Part shown: positions 12,486 through 19,806 of the stretch, piece after piece | How positions within the stretch are numbered: the first letter of the stretch is position 1 | How the letters are laid out: the number at the start of each line of letters is the position of its first letter | Origin: an uncultured Clostridia bacterium | GTDB taxonomy: Bacteria; Bacillota; Clostridia; Oscillospirales; Acutalibacteraceae | Direction: 5' to 3' | Assembly (NCBI GenBank): GCA_937901145.1 | Contig: CALCHE010000190.1 | Location: 1-19,861 of the forward strand | DNA length: 19,861 bases | Translations under genes and position numbers: made by a program | Notes under the pieces: model-generated | The model's database searches: none | What the model was told of the DNA's origin: nothing | Seen by the model: the letters and a program-made list of their open reading frames with translations, nothing else

Positions 12486-13106
12486 ATGGCATTTTTGAAG
12501 GATTTAAAAAATAGCATCAATGATAAAATGAAAGAAAGTATGAGAACACCTTTACTCCCCGGTGAAACAATAGTCGACTCGCAGAGTGGAGCTTGTGCTA
12601 AAGGTGGTATGTCTGCCGGTCTTGGCGGTACAATATTTTTTACAACTCAAAGAGTAGTATTTGAAACCAATAAGATGAATTCTATGATAAAAGAAGTCAT
12701 TGAAATAGTTAATAATACAGATATTGTTGAGTTTTGCAAGGCGGACAGTGTCGGTCTCGGAAATATGGTTGCCATTCCTGGATTGACAAAAGATAAAAGT
12801 GTTGTAATTAAAACAGAAGAAACAGGATATAGTTATACTCCTCAAGACCCGGATAGAATGATTCAGACTCTTATCAACACTTGCCCTCATGCGAAGCAAG
12901 GTGAAAAGAGCAGCTATACAAACACCGTAAAGAGCAACTTTTCAGGTTGGAAGGGTAATAATTCAAAAGAGTCTGCAACTGCACCGCAAGCTACCGCTAG
13001 CACAGATCCGATTGAAGAGATAAAAAAATACAAAGAACTTCTCGATATGGGAATAATTTCACAAGAGGAATTTGACGAAAAGAAAAAGAGTCTTTTGGGA
13101 CTCTAA
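12486..13106 (+). CDS. PH/GRAM-like domain protein with C-terminal SHOCT domain
   Basis: Residues about 20-135 look like a bacterial PH/GRAM-like beta-barrel (LLPGETIVDSQSG, GGTIFFTTQRVVFET, then KSVVIKTEETGYSY). After a low-complexity Ser/Ala/Thr linker, residues about 174-206 form a SHOCT domain (DPIEEIKKYKELLDMGIISQ, then EEFDEKKKSLL). SHOCT is a short helical module often found at protein ends, thought to mediate oligomerisation. Role on the element is unknown. AGAAAGGA before ATG 12486 is the ribosome binding site. A strong terminator follows and closes the operon that begins near 10284. Confidence 0.82.
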   Translation: MAFLKDLKNSINDKMKESMRTPLLPGETIVDSQSGACAKGGMSAGLGGTIFFTTQRVVFETNKMNSMIKEVIEIVNNTDIVEFCKADSVGLGNMVAIPGLTKDKSVVIKTEETGYSYTPQDPDRMIQTLINTCPHAKQGEKSSYTNTVKSNFSGWKGNNSKESATAPQATASTDPIEEIKKYKELLDMGIISQEEFDEKKKSLLGL

Positions 13107-13125
13107 TATTACAAGTTAATTTCAA

Positions 13126-13158
13126 CAAGACATCGTATAAACGGTGTCTTGCTTTTTT
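13126..13158 (+). terminator. Terminator after the SHOCT gene
   Basis: A 10-bp stem CAAGACATCG-TATAAA-CGGTGTCTTG (one G-T pair) is followed by CTTTTTT. The next gene starts only 24 bp later and no separate promoter is seen, so partial read-through to the DUF1643 and integrase genes is likely. Confidence 0.85.
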
Positions 13159-13181
13159 ATTGTTAAGGAGGAACATACATA

Positions 13182-13688
13182 ATGATTGAAACTACTAACA
13201 CTATTCAATGCAAATCCCTTTGGGATGACAAAAGGCAGCACAGATACCTTTTTCAGAAGATATGGGATGATAAGAAGGATAAGCTTCTTGTAATCTCAAA
13301 AAGTGCCGGAATCGATGACGGCATTGAACAGACCGTAACACAGATTATCATAACTAACAACCTCAATGAACTCGGTTTCGGCGGTTTTGCACTCTGCAAC
13401 CTCATATCTGACCTTTCCGGAAAGAGTAAGAAAATGAGCGATGAAAATATCAAGCTTCTTTCAGAACAGATAAAATCAAAGGATTTTGCCGGAATAATTA
13501 TCTGTTGGGGTTCTCAGGAGAAGTTTCCTGACTATCTCAAGAGCGAAGCTGAAAAGGTGCTTGAGCTTATCAAAAAGAGTAAGAGAGAAACAGTTTATCG
13601 CATAACAGACGGAACTACAACAGGCTTCTGTCACCCCTTGTCACCGAGAGTAAGAAACAACTTTCAGCTTGCACAGGTGAAGTTATGA
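13182..13688 (+). CDS. DUF1643 family protein
   Basis: The 168-residue product fits the DUF1643 family: RYLFQKIWDDKKDKLLVIS near the start, then NNLNELGFGGFALCNLIS, then DFAGIIICWGS, and a final TGFCHPLSPR. Members are frequent on mobile elements; the biochemical role is unknown to me. AAGGAGG precedes ATG 13182. Its stop codon overlaps the integrase start (ATGA at 13685-13688), so translation of the two is coupled. Near the usual 'NPS.A' position of the family the protein reads ISKSAGIDDG, a possible divergence. Confidence 0.82.
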   Translation: MIETTNTIQCKSLWDDKRQHRYLFQKIWDDKKDKLLVISKSAGIDDGIEQTVTQIIITNNLNELGFGGFALCNLISDLSGKSKKMSDENIKLLSEQIKSKDFAGIIICWGSQEKFPDYLKSEAEKVLELIKKSKRETVYRITDGTTTGFCHPLSPRVRNNFQLAQVKL

Positions 13689-14821
13689 CCGGCTCAATAC
13701 GAAAGAGAACTACCTCACAGGGAACAAAGTTTCAGGCTGTTCTTGAAATCGGTGTAGATATGAAAACGGGAAAGCGAGAAAGGGTTTTCCGTACCTTCGA
13801 CAACAAGAAGGATGCTCAGGACTATATCACAGAATCCATAGCAGAATACAACAGAGGAAGATATCTTCATCCCTCAACTATTACTGTTGAAACTCTTTGC
13901 GAGGATTGGATGAAAGGTCACTTCCTTACTGTCAAAGAAAACACAAGGAGAGGATATAGAAACAATATCAACAACTACATCATACCTTATCTTGGTAAAA
14001 TCAAGGTTCAAGAGCTTACAACAAGAACGATACAGGAAATGGTTGGCTCAATGATTGAAAAGAATCTTGCTCCGAGAACCATTAAGTATGTTATGTCAAA
14101 CCTTCATCAGATTCTTGAATTCGCTATCAGTAATGACTACATACTTAAAAATCCGGAAAGGTATGTTGTACTTCCAAGACAGGGAAAGTACAAGGCAACA
14201 GTATATACAGTTGAGGAATTACAACTAATGCTCAAATGTGCTATGGGTACACCGCTTGAAGCTCCTTTGTTAATCGAATCTTTCACAGGCTTGCGTAAGG
14301 GTGAGCTTCTTGCCTTGAAGTGGGAAGATATTAACTTTGAGCAGAAAACCATATCTATCGAAAGGAATCTGATATGTGTTAATTCTAAAAATATCTTCAC
14401 TACAACTAAAACAGAGTCAGGTGAAAGAACTATTGCCATACCGGAGAACCTTGTTGATTATCTGCAAAGACACAAGACTAAACAGATGAGACAAAGAATG
14501 AGAATGGGAGCAGATTACATTGATAACGGTCTTGTTATCTGTAAGCCTGACGGAGATACAATCAATCCTCATACCTTCTCGATAGCTTTCCGTGACTTCC
14601 TGATAAGGAACAATCTGAAAAGAATCCGTTTTCACGACCTGAGACACACCCATGCAACACTTCTTCTCATAGAGTACAATACTAATGTCAAAGTTGTAAG
14701 TGACCGTCTCGGACACAGCAAGGTACAAACTACAATGGACTTCTATGTGCAATCAACAGTAACAGCACAGAAAGAAGCAGTTGACAAGTTGGGAACAGAT
14801 TTAAAGTCCCTGACAGGGTAA
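13685..14821 (+). CDS. int: Tyrosine integrase 1
   Basis: This 378-residue phage/ICE-type tyrosine recombinase carries an N-terminal arm-binding domain (about 1-60), a SAM-like core-binding domain (about 65-160) and a catalytic domain with all key residues: Arg204 (TGLRKGE), Lys242, His317 and Arg320 (HDLRH), His344 (LGHSK) and Tyr354 (MDFY). It is therefore expected to be active. The start overlaps the DUF1643 stop as ATGA; the ribosome binding site (AGGTGAAG) lies in that gene. A strong terminator follows. It is clearly related to integrase 2 at 16675 (same length, same domain plan, near-identical active-site blocks). Which of the two recombines at tRNA-Ser cannot be told from sequence alone. 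Confidence 0.95.
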   Translation: MTGSIRKRTTSQGTKFQAVLEIGVDMKTGKRERVFRTFDNKKDAQDYITESIAEYNRGRYLHPSTITVETLCEDWMKGHFLTVKENTRRGYRNNINNYIIPYLGKIKVQELTTRTIQEMVGSMIEKNLAPRTIKYVMSNLHQILEFAISNDYILKNPERYVVLPRQGKYKATVYTVEELQLMLKCAMGTPLEAPLLIESFTGLRKGELLALKWEDINFEQKTISIERNLICVNSKNIFTTTKTESGERTIAIPENLVDYLQRHKTKQMRQRMRMGADYIDNGLVICKPDGDTINPHTFSIAFRDFLIRNNLKRIRFHDLRHTHATLLLIEYNTNVKVVSDRLGHSKVQTTMDFYVQSTVTAQKEAVDKLGTDLKSLTG

Positions 14822-14827
14822 AAGTAA

Positions 14828-14864
14828 TATCCGTTTGCAATTTCTGCAAGCGGATATTTTTTTG
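14828..14864 (+). terminator. Terminator after integrase 1
   Basis: A 13-bp stem ATATCCGTTTGCA-ATTTC-TGCAAGCGGATAT (one G-T pair) is followed by TTTTTT. Confidence 0.9.
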
Positions 14865-15010
14865 CAAAAACGTCTAAAATACACCTTATACTTCTAAAAG
14901 AGAATCAAAATAAAATTAACAAAAAGTTCACATTTGAGCAAAAAAATGAAACCCCCGGCGCACGCTCCCGGCGATTGATATTTAGGTCGCCATAATCAAA
15001 AATATCGCTA
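14865..15010. other. Non-coding stretch between the two integrase modules
   Basis: No gene is seen. An A-rich part is followed by a GC-rich part with two CCCGGCG copies (14954-14972 area) and a small hairpin GGCGA/TCGCC (about 14970-14992). As the sequence right after an integrase gene and terminator, it could be the former end of a separate element. I found no match to the tRNA att repeat or to the arm-like sites here. Confidence 0.4.
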
Positions 15011-15039
15011 TTGACAAATTTCTATATTTTCTGTATAGT
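15011..15039 (+). promoter_or_regulatory. Strong promoter of the 15157 gene
   Basis: Consensus TTGACA (15011-15016), a 17-bp spacer and TATAGT (15034-15039) stand about 115 bp before the coding start. This leaves a leader that carries a micro-ORF. Confidence 0.85.
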
Positions 15040-15109
15040 TTGCCTGCAAGTTAAGTTCAGTGATTTTTTATATAACTTGCAAAACTTAGTAAAAGGAGGT
15101 TCAATATGT

Positions 15110-15154
15110 ATGACGAAAAAAGCACTGGATAAATATATTTTTAAGGAGTGCTAA
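15110..15154 (+). CDS. Micro-ORF, 14 residues, in the leader of the next gene
   Basis: MTKKALDKYIFKEC follows AAAAGGAGG (15091-15099). Its last codons contain the AAGGAG that serves the next gene, and its stop is two bases before that gene's ATG. A second start at 15106 in another frame gives an 8-residue peptide from the same ribosome binding site. The layout copies that of the micro-ORF at 10117 and suggests translational coupling. Confidence 0.4.
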   Translation: MTKKALDKYIFKEC

Positions 15155-15156
15155 CT

Positions 15157-15834
15157 ATGAAAATAAATACAAATTCAAAAACAAAATCTTTAAGAAGTGT
15201 TGTAAAAAAACATTTTCCTAATAATTCAGATGACCATAATAACTTTATACCAATTTATAGAGCTACTCAAAGATACATATGGAATATTTTTGGAGCTTTT
15301 GGAATTGATACAGAAACGTTTAAAGAAACATATGTAAATCAAAAAAGATATAAAATTAATGAAAAGGCTGAAGATATAATTCTAAAGCAACTTAATAAAG
15401 AGTTACCTACTAAGAAAGAAATTAAAGAACATATAGATGATCGTGACGAAATGGGAAAAGATATTTTAACATTATTAAATGAATTTATTCAAGAGAATTT
15501 TTATGGTGAAACACAAGAACAGGTTTTAAATGAATTTAAAAAAATTAAAGAATATAAAGAGAGTATTATTGAAAAAAATTTCAGTCAATTAGGAATTAGA
15601 CTTATTATAAAAGACAATGTTTTGAGAAATATAAACAACTTGATTTGTGAATATGAGAAATTGTGTGAAACTATGCCAAGCGAAACAGAATATGGTTATT
15701 TGTCTATAAAGACAGCTGTAGTAATTCATATTCATCTGGCATTGCAATTATTGGATAATGATTATAATATTTTGAAAAAGATTAAAACATATATTGAATT
15801 AAAAGAAAAGATACGGAAATGTATAGATTATTGA
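15157..15834 (+). CDS. AT-rich cargo protein of unknown function, 225 residues
   Basis: I do not recognise this protein. It is Lys-, Ile-, Asn- and Glu-rich, mostly helical in look, with charged stretches (KKEIKEHIDDRDEMGKDI) and a hydrophobic helix VVIHIHLALQLL near the end that is too short and polar-flanked for a sure membrane segment. AAGGAG (15143-15148) lies eight bases before ATG 15157; the in-frame GTG at 15148 overlaps that site and is rejected. It has a strong private promoter and a private terminator and is the most AT-rich gene here together with the one at 7931. This independent cassette between the two integrase modules looks like acquired cargo. A defence or toxin role is possible but nothing in the sequence shows it. 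Confidence 0.7.
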   Translation: MKINTNSKTKSLRSVVKKHFPNNSDDHNNFIPIYRATQRYIWNIFGAFGIDTETFKETYVNQKRYKINEKAEDIILKQLNKELPTKKEIKEHIDDRDEMGKDILTLLNEFIQENFYGETQEQVLNEFKKIKEYKESIIEKNFSQLGIRLIIKDNVLRNINNLICEYEKLCETMPSETEYGYLSIKTAVVIHIHLALQLLDNDYNILKKIKTYIELKEKIRKCIDY

Positions 15835-15852
15835 TAAATTTTTAATGATGAG

Positions 15853-15903
15853 ACCGCAATAATGGGCAACGAAACTTGACCTATTATTTGCGGTTTCTTT
15901 GTT
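15853..15903 (+). terminator. Terminator after the 15157 gene
   Basis: ACCGCAATAAT (15853-15863) pairs with ATTATTTGCGGT (15883-15894) with one bulge. TTTCTTTGTT follows. Confidence 0.65.
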
Positions 15904-15904
15904 C

Positions 15905-15931
15905 TATAATGGTGGTGTTCCTTATAGGAAC
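15905..15931 (+). promoter_or_regulatory. Candidate -10 box and adjacent palindrome
   Basis: TATAAT (15905-15910) has no good -35 box at 16-18 bp. It is followed at once by the palindrome GTTCCT-TAT-AGGAAC (15917-15931), placed about where an operator at the transcription start would be. It would govern the 15960-integrase 2-DUF927 gene set. Confidence 0.45.
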
Positions 15932-15959
15932 GAAAAATTAAAGAAAGGTGGATATCATA

Positions 15960-16661
15960 ATGTCTACTAATATTAAAAATAATGATACTAATGAAAAAAG
16001 GAGGAATGAATCAAATATGATTCAAAACAATTATTTTTATGTGATGTATACAAGTACAGCACTGCCTTTTGTGTTCAAAGGCAAATCATCATTATATAAA
16101 TCAAATATTGATGATTGTTTTATCCATAAATGTGGAAATACATATTACCAGTATAAACGAGTAAATTCTACTCACCAACGTGTGTATACAGTATATCGAT
16201 ATAAGGGCTACACTGTAAGAGACCTTGCGCATGTATTGGCATCTTGTGATGTTGAAGAAGCGGAAGTTCTATATCAAAATCTTCCTGATAAAGAAAAAAG
16301 ATGCAAACTTGATATATATTATCAAATGAAATTGCATCAGTATAAACGATATTTGAGCTCGTATTATAATTATTCGTGTTTCGACTTTTGTGATTCTATG
16401 AAGTGGCTGATTTCTAAGTCTAACTGCAGGTTTAAAATGACAGAGCCCGAATACAAAGTCTTTCTTAAGTTTGCAAGTGCGGCTTTGTTTTATGCTGAAG
16501 CAGAAGAAGCACTAGACAAATATAGAAATGCTATGTTCAGAGTTAGTATTTTACCTCTTGAGGTGGCAGAGAAATTGTTATCGGAATCCGTACTGGTAGC
16601 AGGTGGAAACCATGCTGCTAAATTCTGTAAAGGATTAAAAAAGATTGTAGAAATAAAATGA
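15960..16661 (+). CDS. Hypothetical protein, 233 residues, upstream of integrase 2
   Basis: I do not recognise this protein. It is unusually rich in Tyr and Cys, with a mixed first half (QNNYFYVMYTSTALPFVFKG, HKCGNTYYQYKRV) and a helical second half ending in KFCKGLKKIVEIK. AAAGGTGG (15944-15951) serves ATG 15960; an in-frame ATG at 16017 with AAGGAGG twelve bases before it is a second possible start, reached also by a 4-codon ORF overlapping it as ATGA. Integrase 2 begins 13 bp after the stop, so the two are very likely in one operon. Its place suggests a role in control of integration or in replication of the element, which is inference only. Confidence 0.75.
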   Translation: MSTNIKNNDTNEKRRNESNMIQNNYFYVMYTSTALPFVFKGKSSLYKSNIDDCFIHKCGNTYYQYKRVNSTHQRVYTVYRYKGYTVRDLAHVLASCDVEEAEVLYQNLPDKEKRCKLDIYYQMKLHQYKRYLSSYYNYSCFDFCDSMKWLISKSNCRFKMTEPEYKVFLKFASAALFYAEAEEALDKYRNAMFRVSILPLEVAEKLLSESVLVAGGNHAAKFCKGLKKIVEIK

Positions 16662-16674
16662 GGAGGTAACTGCT

Positions 16675-17811
16675 ATGACTACATATATTCGAAAAAGAAA
16701 CAATAAAAGTGGCAAATCATACCAGGTCGTTGTAGAACTGGGTAAAGATCCTACTACTGGTAAAAGGAAAAGAGAATTTCGCTCTTTTTCTACTCTTGCT
16801 GAAGCAAAGCGCTATCAAGCGTATTGTCAAGGACAACTGTATGTTAATGGTTATGTTACAAAAAGCAACAGAACCGTAAAAACAGTTGCTGATGAATGGT
16901 TTGCTTCAGTTAAAGCTAGCTTAAAACCCACGAGCGCAAGGGGCTACAAGGTGAATATCAACAATCATATTGTACCTCATATCGGAAGTGTACCTATTCA
17001 ATATCTCAGAAGCACAGCTATAAAGGTAATGATAGCATCACTCGAAAAACAACTGAGCGCAACCAGCATAAAGTATGTTCTGAGGAATCTTTCTCAGATA
17101 CTGAATTATGCAGAGCAACAAAGTTACATCATTAAAAATCCGATGGAAAATGTTCGAATCCCAAAGAGCGGTAAACCCAAATTTAATACCTACACTGTAA
17201 AAGAACTCGCTATGCTTATTGATGCGGTAAGAAATACAGACATGGAATTGCCCATTTTAATTGAGTCCGAAACTGGATTGAGACTAGGAGAGCTTCTTGG
17301 TCTATCCTGGGATAATATCGACTTCGATAAAAAAACGATAACAGTAAATAAGACTGTTTCATATGTCGAAGGTAAGATATATATCACTTCACCTAAAACT
17401 ACTAAGAGCAATAGAGAAATAGTTGTTTCTGCTGCTCTTATCGAAGCAATTAAAAGCTACAAAGAAAAAGAAGAAAGCATTAAAAGACCCAAGGGATATG
17501 AAAATAAGAATAATCTCCTTTTCCATAAGGAAGATGGTCAACCTTTAACTAATTCTTCTTTTTCAGCTAAGTTTGCTTCAACGCTGAAGAAAAACAGACT
17601 AAAACATATTCGTTTTCACGATCTGAGACATACCCACGCTTCACTTCTGTACAACAATTATGGGATGAATATAAAAAGTGTAAGTGATAGATTAGGTCAT
17701 AGTAAAATTTCAACTACTATGGACTACTATGTCGGAGGTACGGATGATATTCAGAAGGCTGGTATCGAAAAACTTGCCAAAGATTTAAATTCACTGGAAA
17801 GGACGGCTTAA
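16675..17811 (+). CDS. int: Tyrosine integrase 2
   Basis: This is a second 378-residue tyrosine recombinase with the same domain plan as integrase 1. It has an arm-binding N-terminus (about 1-60), a core-binding domain (about 65-160) and a catalytic domain with Arg203 (TGLRLGE), Lys241, His315 and Arg318 (HDLRH), His342 (LGHSK) and Tyr352 (MDYY). All catalytic residues are present. AGGAGG before ATG 16675 is strong. The DUF927 gene starts four bases after the stop. Of the two integrases this one is nearer to the right attachment site (about 2 kb away) and to the arm-like sites there, so it is the more likely enzyme for tRNA-Ser integration. The two share many identical short blocks but are clearly diverged, so this is not a recent duplication. 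Confidence 0.95.
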   Translation: MTTYIRKRNNKSGKSYQVVVELGKDPTTGKRKREFRSFSTLAEAKRYQAYCQGQLYVNGYVTKSNRTVKTVADEWFASVKASLKPTSARGYKVNINNHIVPHIGSVPIQYLRSTAIKVMIASLEKQLSATSIKYVLRNLSQILNYAEQQSYIIKNPMENVRIPKSGKPKFNTYTVKELAMLIDAVRNTDMELPILIESETGLRLGELLGLSWDNIDFDKKTITVNKTVSYVEGKIYITSPKTTKSNREIVVSAALIEAIKSYKEKEESIKRPKGYENKNNLLFHKEDGQPLTNSSFSAKFASTLKKNRLKHIRFHDLRHTHASLLYNNYGMNIKSVSDRLGHSKISTTMDYYVGGTDDIQKAGIEKLAKDLNSLERTA

Positions 17812-17815
17812 TAAT

Positions 17816-19612
17816 ATGGCTACTAACAATAATAACACAGCAACTCCTAACAACGGAGTTGCTGTCACAACAAAGGGATATATAGATTTCAGAATAGAAA
17901 AAGTGAGCAAAGCATACTATAAACAAGCTCTGGATATTGATACTTTTCCTTATGTCAAAACTGAAGGTCACGAAGTACTTCACTTTACTACCGATAAATC
18001 TGATGATAAGGTGCACTATTATTGTCAATTCCTCTGTTCTGATTTTAAAATTAAAGAAGTTTACAAAAGTGAAAAGAAAGGGAATGTGCTGTTCCTTACT
18101 ATCAAGGTTTTCAAGGACGGTAACTGGTGGGAACACAGCGAAGTTCCATTATCGTATTTCACAAGTAACAACATTCACGAGTTAAAGAAATACGGAATCA
18201 CCTATAATCCTTATCTGAAAAGTCACTTTGAAATTTATGCTTCAATGTTAATCGAATACGAAGAGGCTATAGAAAAAACGGATAAGCTTGGTTGGGTAGG
18301 CAAAAGCATTAAAGATATATCTTTTTTTGGATTTGATAAAGCATCTTACGAGGGAGATACTCCTTTGCTCTCAAAGGGAAATTTCGAAAAACAAGCCAAA
18401 GTTGTAAATAAGTGCATAAAAAACAGCGTCGGTTGTCAGCTTGCAGTTGCAATAAGCCTTTCGAGTGCATTACTTGTACCTTTAAAGTTGAGCAATATTG
18501 CAATAGACCCAGCCGCATATCATTTTTGCGGTTTATCCAGTACCGGGAAAACAACAGCTCTAAAATTAGCTTCTTCAATGTGGACTAATCCTCTTGAAAA
18601 AGGACTAATGAACAGCTGGAATTCCACAGGCAATGGTCTGATGGCATTGTTGAACAACAATTACGGTGCTACTGTTTGCTTTGACGAAATAGGTATGGCA
18701 ACAATAAATCTTACAGAATTTATCTATAGCCTTTCTCAAGGAGCCGATAAAACAAGATGTTCGCCTAATGGAGCATTACCTACTAAAACTTGGTGCACTA
18801 ACCTTATGTCATCCGGTGAAGTGTCATTTTCCTCGAAGGTAAACAAGCAAGGCGGTATGCATGCAAGAATAATTGAGTTTATGGACTTGCCCATAACTAG
18901 GTCTGAAAAGCATTCTAAATATGTTCAGGCAGTGTATACGAAGTTCTATGGACACATTGGTAAAGAATTCGTTAAAGTATTACCTGAATTTTTCCCTAAA
19001 CTTTCTGCGGATTTCAATAAATGGAAGGAAGACATTGTTTCTAAACTCCCATTGGGAAATATTAATCAAAGAGTATCGTTGCAATATGCCTGTGTATGTC
19101 TTGCGGCGGAATATGCTCAAGCCATAGGTATTCTTGTTGACCCGGAAAAAGTGGAAGAATATCTGATTAAAAATCACAAAGATGCAAGAAGTTCGTGCGA
19201 GATAGCTTATTGCTACATAATGGACTACTTAAAGCAGAAGCAGAAGTATTTCCCTAAGGAAATTTCAGAATACGATGACACCGTAAAAGGCTATTGTAAA
19301 AGCAATAGGCTTGTTATCTTCAAAGATATCTTTGAAGATATGCTACGGCGGATAAATCTTGACCCTAAGCTTATCCTAAAGGAGTTTGCCGGCAAAGGGA
19401 TTCTTGAGCATGAAAAGGATAGACTTTCAAGGAGAGTCGTTATAGGCAATAGCAAGCACACTATGTATGTCATAAAAACCGATTATGACTTTGGCGGTGG
19501 AGAAGCTAAAAACCTTGATACAGTGTTGAAAGGTTCAGAAGTACCTCTTTCTCCAGTAAAAGTTTCAATTACAGGACAAAGAAGAACACTAGATGAATAC
19601 ATTTCTGCATAA
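17816..19612 (+). CDS. DUF927-type P-loop ATPase
   Basis: The 598-residue protein contains a DUF927-like helicase/ATPase domain. Walker A is at 239-247 (GLSSTGKTT), Walker B at 286-291 (TVCFDE) followed by IGMA, a polar stretch TNLMSSGE at about 328-335, and a likely arginine finger in GGMHARIIEF (Arg351). The N-terminal 230 residues carry a Trp-rich beta part typical for the family; the C-terminal 130 residues look like a winged-helix end. DUF927 proteins of mobile elements are thought to act as replication-type helicases; no primase domain is seen here. GGAAAGGA before ATG 17816 serves it, and it follows integrase 2 by four bases. It is the only ATPase of the element and the best candidate for a replication function after excision. 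Confidence 0.85.
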   Translation: MATNNNNTATPNNGVAVTTKGYIDFRIEKVSKAYYKQALDIDTFPYVKTEGHEVLHFTTDKSDDKVHYYCQFLCSDFKIKEVYKSEKKGNVLFLTIKVFKDGNWWEHSEVPLSYFTSNNIHELKKYGITYNPYLKSHFEIYASMLIEYEEAIEKTDKLGWVGKSIKDISFFGFDKASYEGDTPLLSKGNFEKQAKVVNKCIKNSVGCQLAVAISLSSALLVPLKLSNIAIDPAAYHFCGLSSTGKTTALKLASSMWTNPLEKGLMNSWNSTGNGLMALLNNNYGATVCFDEIGMATINLTEFIYSLSQGADKTRCSPNGALPTKTWCTNLMSSGEVSFSSKVNKQGGMHARIIEFMDLPITRSEKHSKYVQAVYTKFYGHIGKEFVKVLPEFFPKLSADFNKWKEDIVSKLPLGNINQRVSLQYACVCLAAEYAQAIGILVDPEKVEEYLIKNHKDARSSCEIAYCYIMDYLKQKQKYFPKEISEYDDTVKGYCKSNRLVIFKDIFEDMLRRINLDPKLILKEFAGKGILEHEKDRLSRRVVIGNSKHTMYVIKTDYDFGGGEAKNLDTVLKGSEVPLSPVKVSITGQRRTLDEYISA

Positions 19613-19617
19613 TGAAT

Positions 19618-19644
19618 TACGGCACTGCTAAAGACAGTGCCGTA
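19618..19644 (+). terminator. Hairpin after the DUF927 gene
   Basis: A perfect 10-bp stem TACGGCACTG-CTAAAGA-CAGTGCCGTA starts six bases after the stop. The tail GATATTTTC is a weak T-run, but place and strength fit a terminator. Confidence 0.7.
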
Positions 19645-19664
19645 GATATTTTCAAGCCTTTCGG

Positions 19665-19679
19665 CGCCATTTGACGCCA
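19665..19679 (-). promoter_or_regulatory. Right-end arm-like site B
   Basis: CGCCATTTGACGCCA is the reverse complement of TGGCGTCAAATGGCG, matching 7774-7788 at 14 of 15 positions. It lies 128 bp inside the right repeat. Confidence 0.5.
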
Positions 19680-19699
19680 TTTCTGAAAAGTGCTTAAAA

Positions 19700-19728
19700 T
19701 GCCCTTTCTGCCGACCTTTTCGCCGACG
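19700..19728 (+). promoter_or_regulatory. Right-end arm-like site A
   Basis: TGCCCTTTCTGCCGACC then TTTTCGCCGACG closely matches 7721-7748 in the same orientation. Two further direct repeats, TGCTTAAAATGCC (19691-19703) and TGCTAAAATGCC (19749-19760), flank it. No gene is seen in 19645-19806. Confidence 0.5.
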
Positions 19729-19806
19729 AAACGGCAGTTTCTTTAGTGTGCTAAAATGCCGCTAAACCCTTGTTTTATAAAGGTTTCGGGGTTATCGGGC
19801 AAGCAC

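Noticed and set aside
17717..18136. 139-residue ORF on the - strand
   Set aside because: It lies fully opposite integrase 2 and the DUF927 gene, without start signals; shadow of the real genes.
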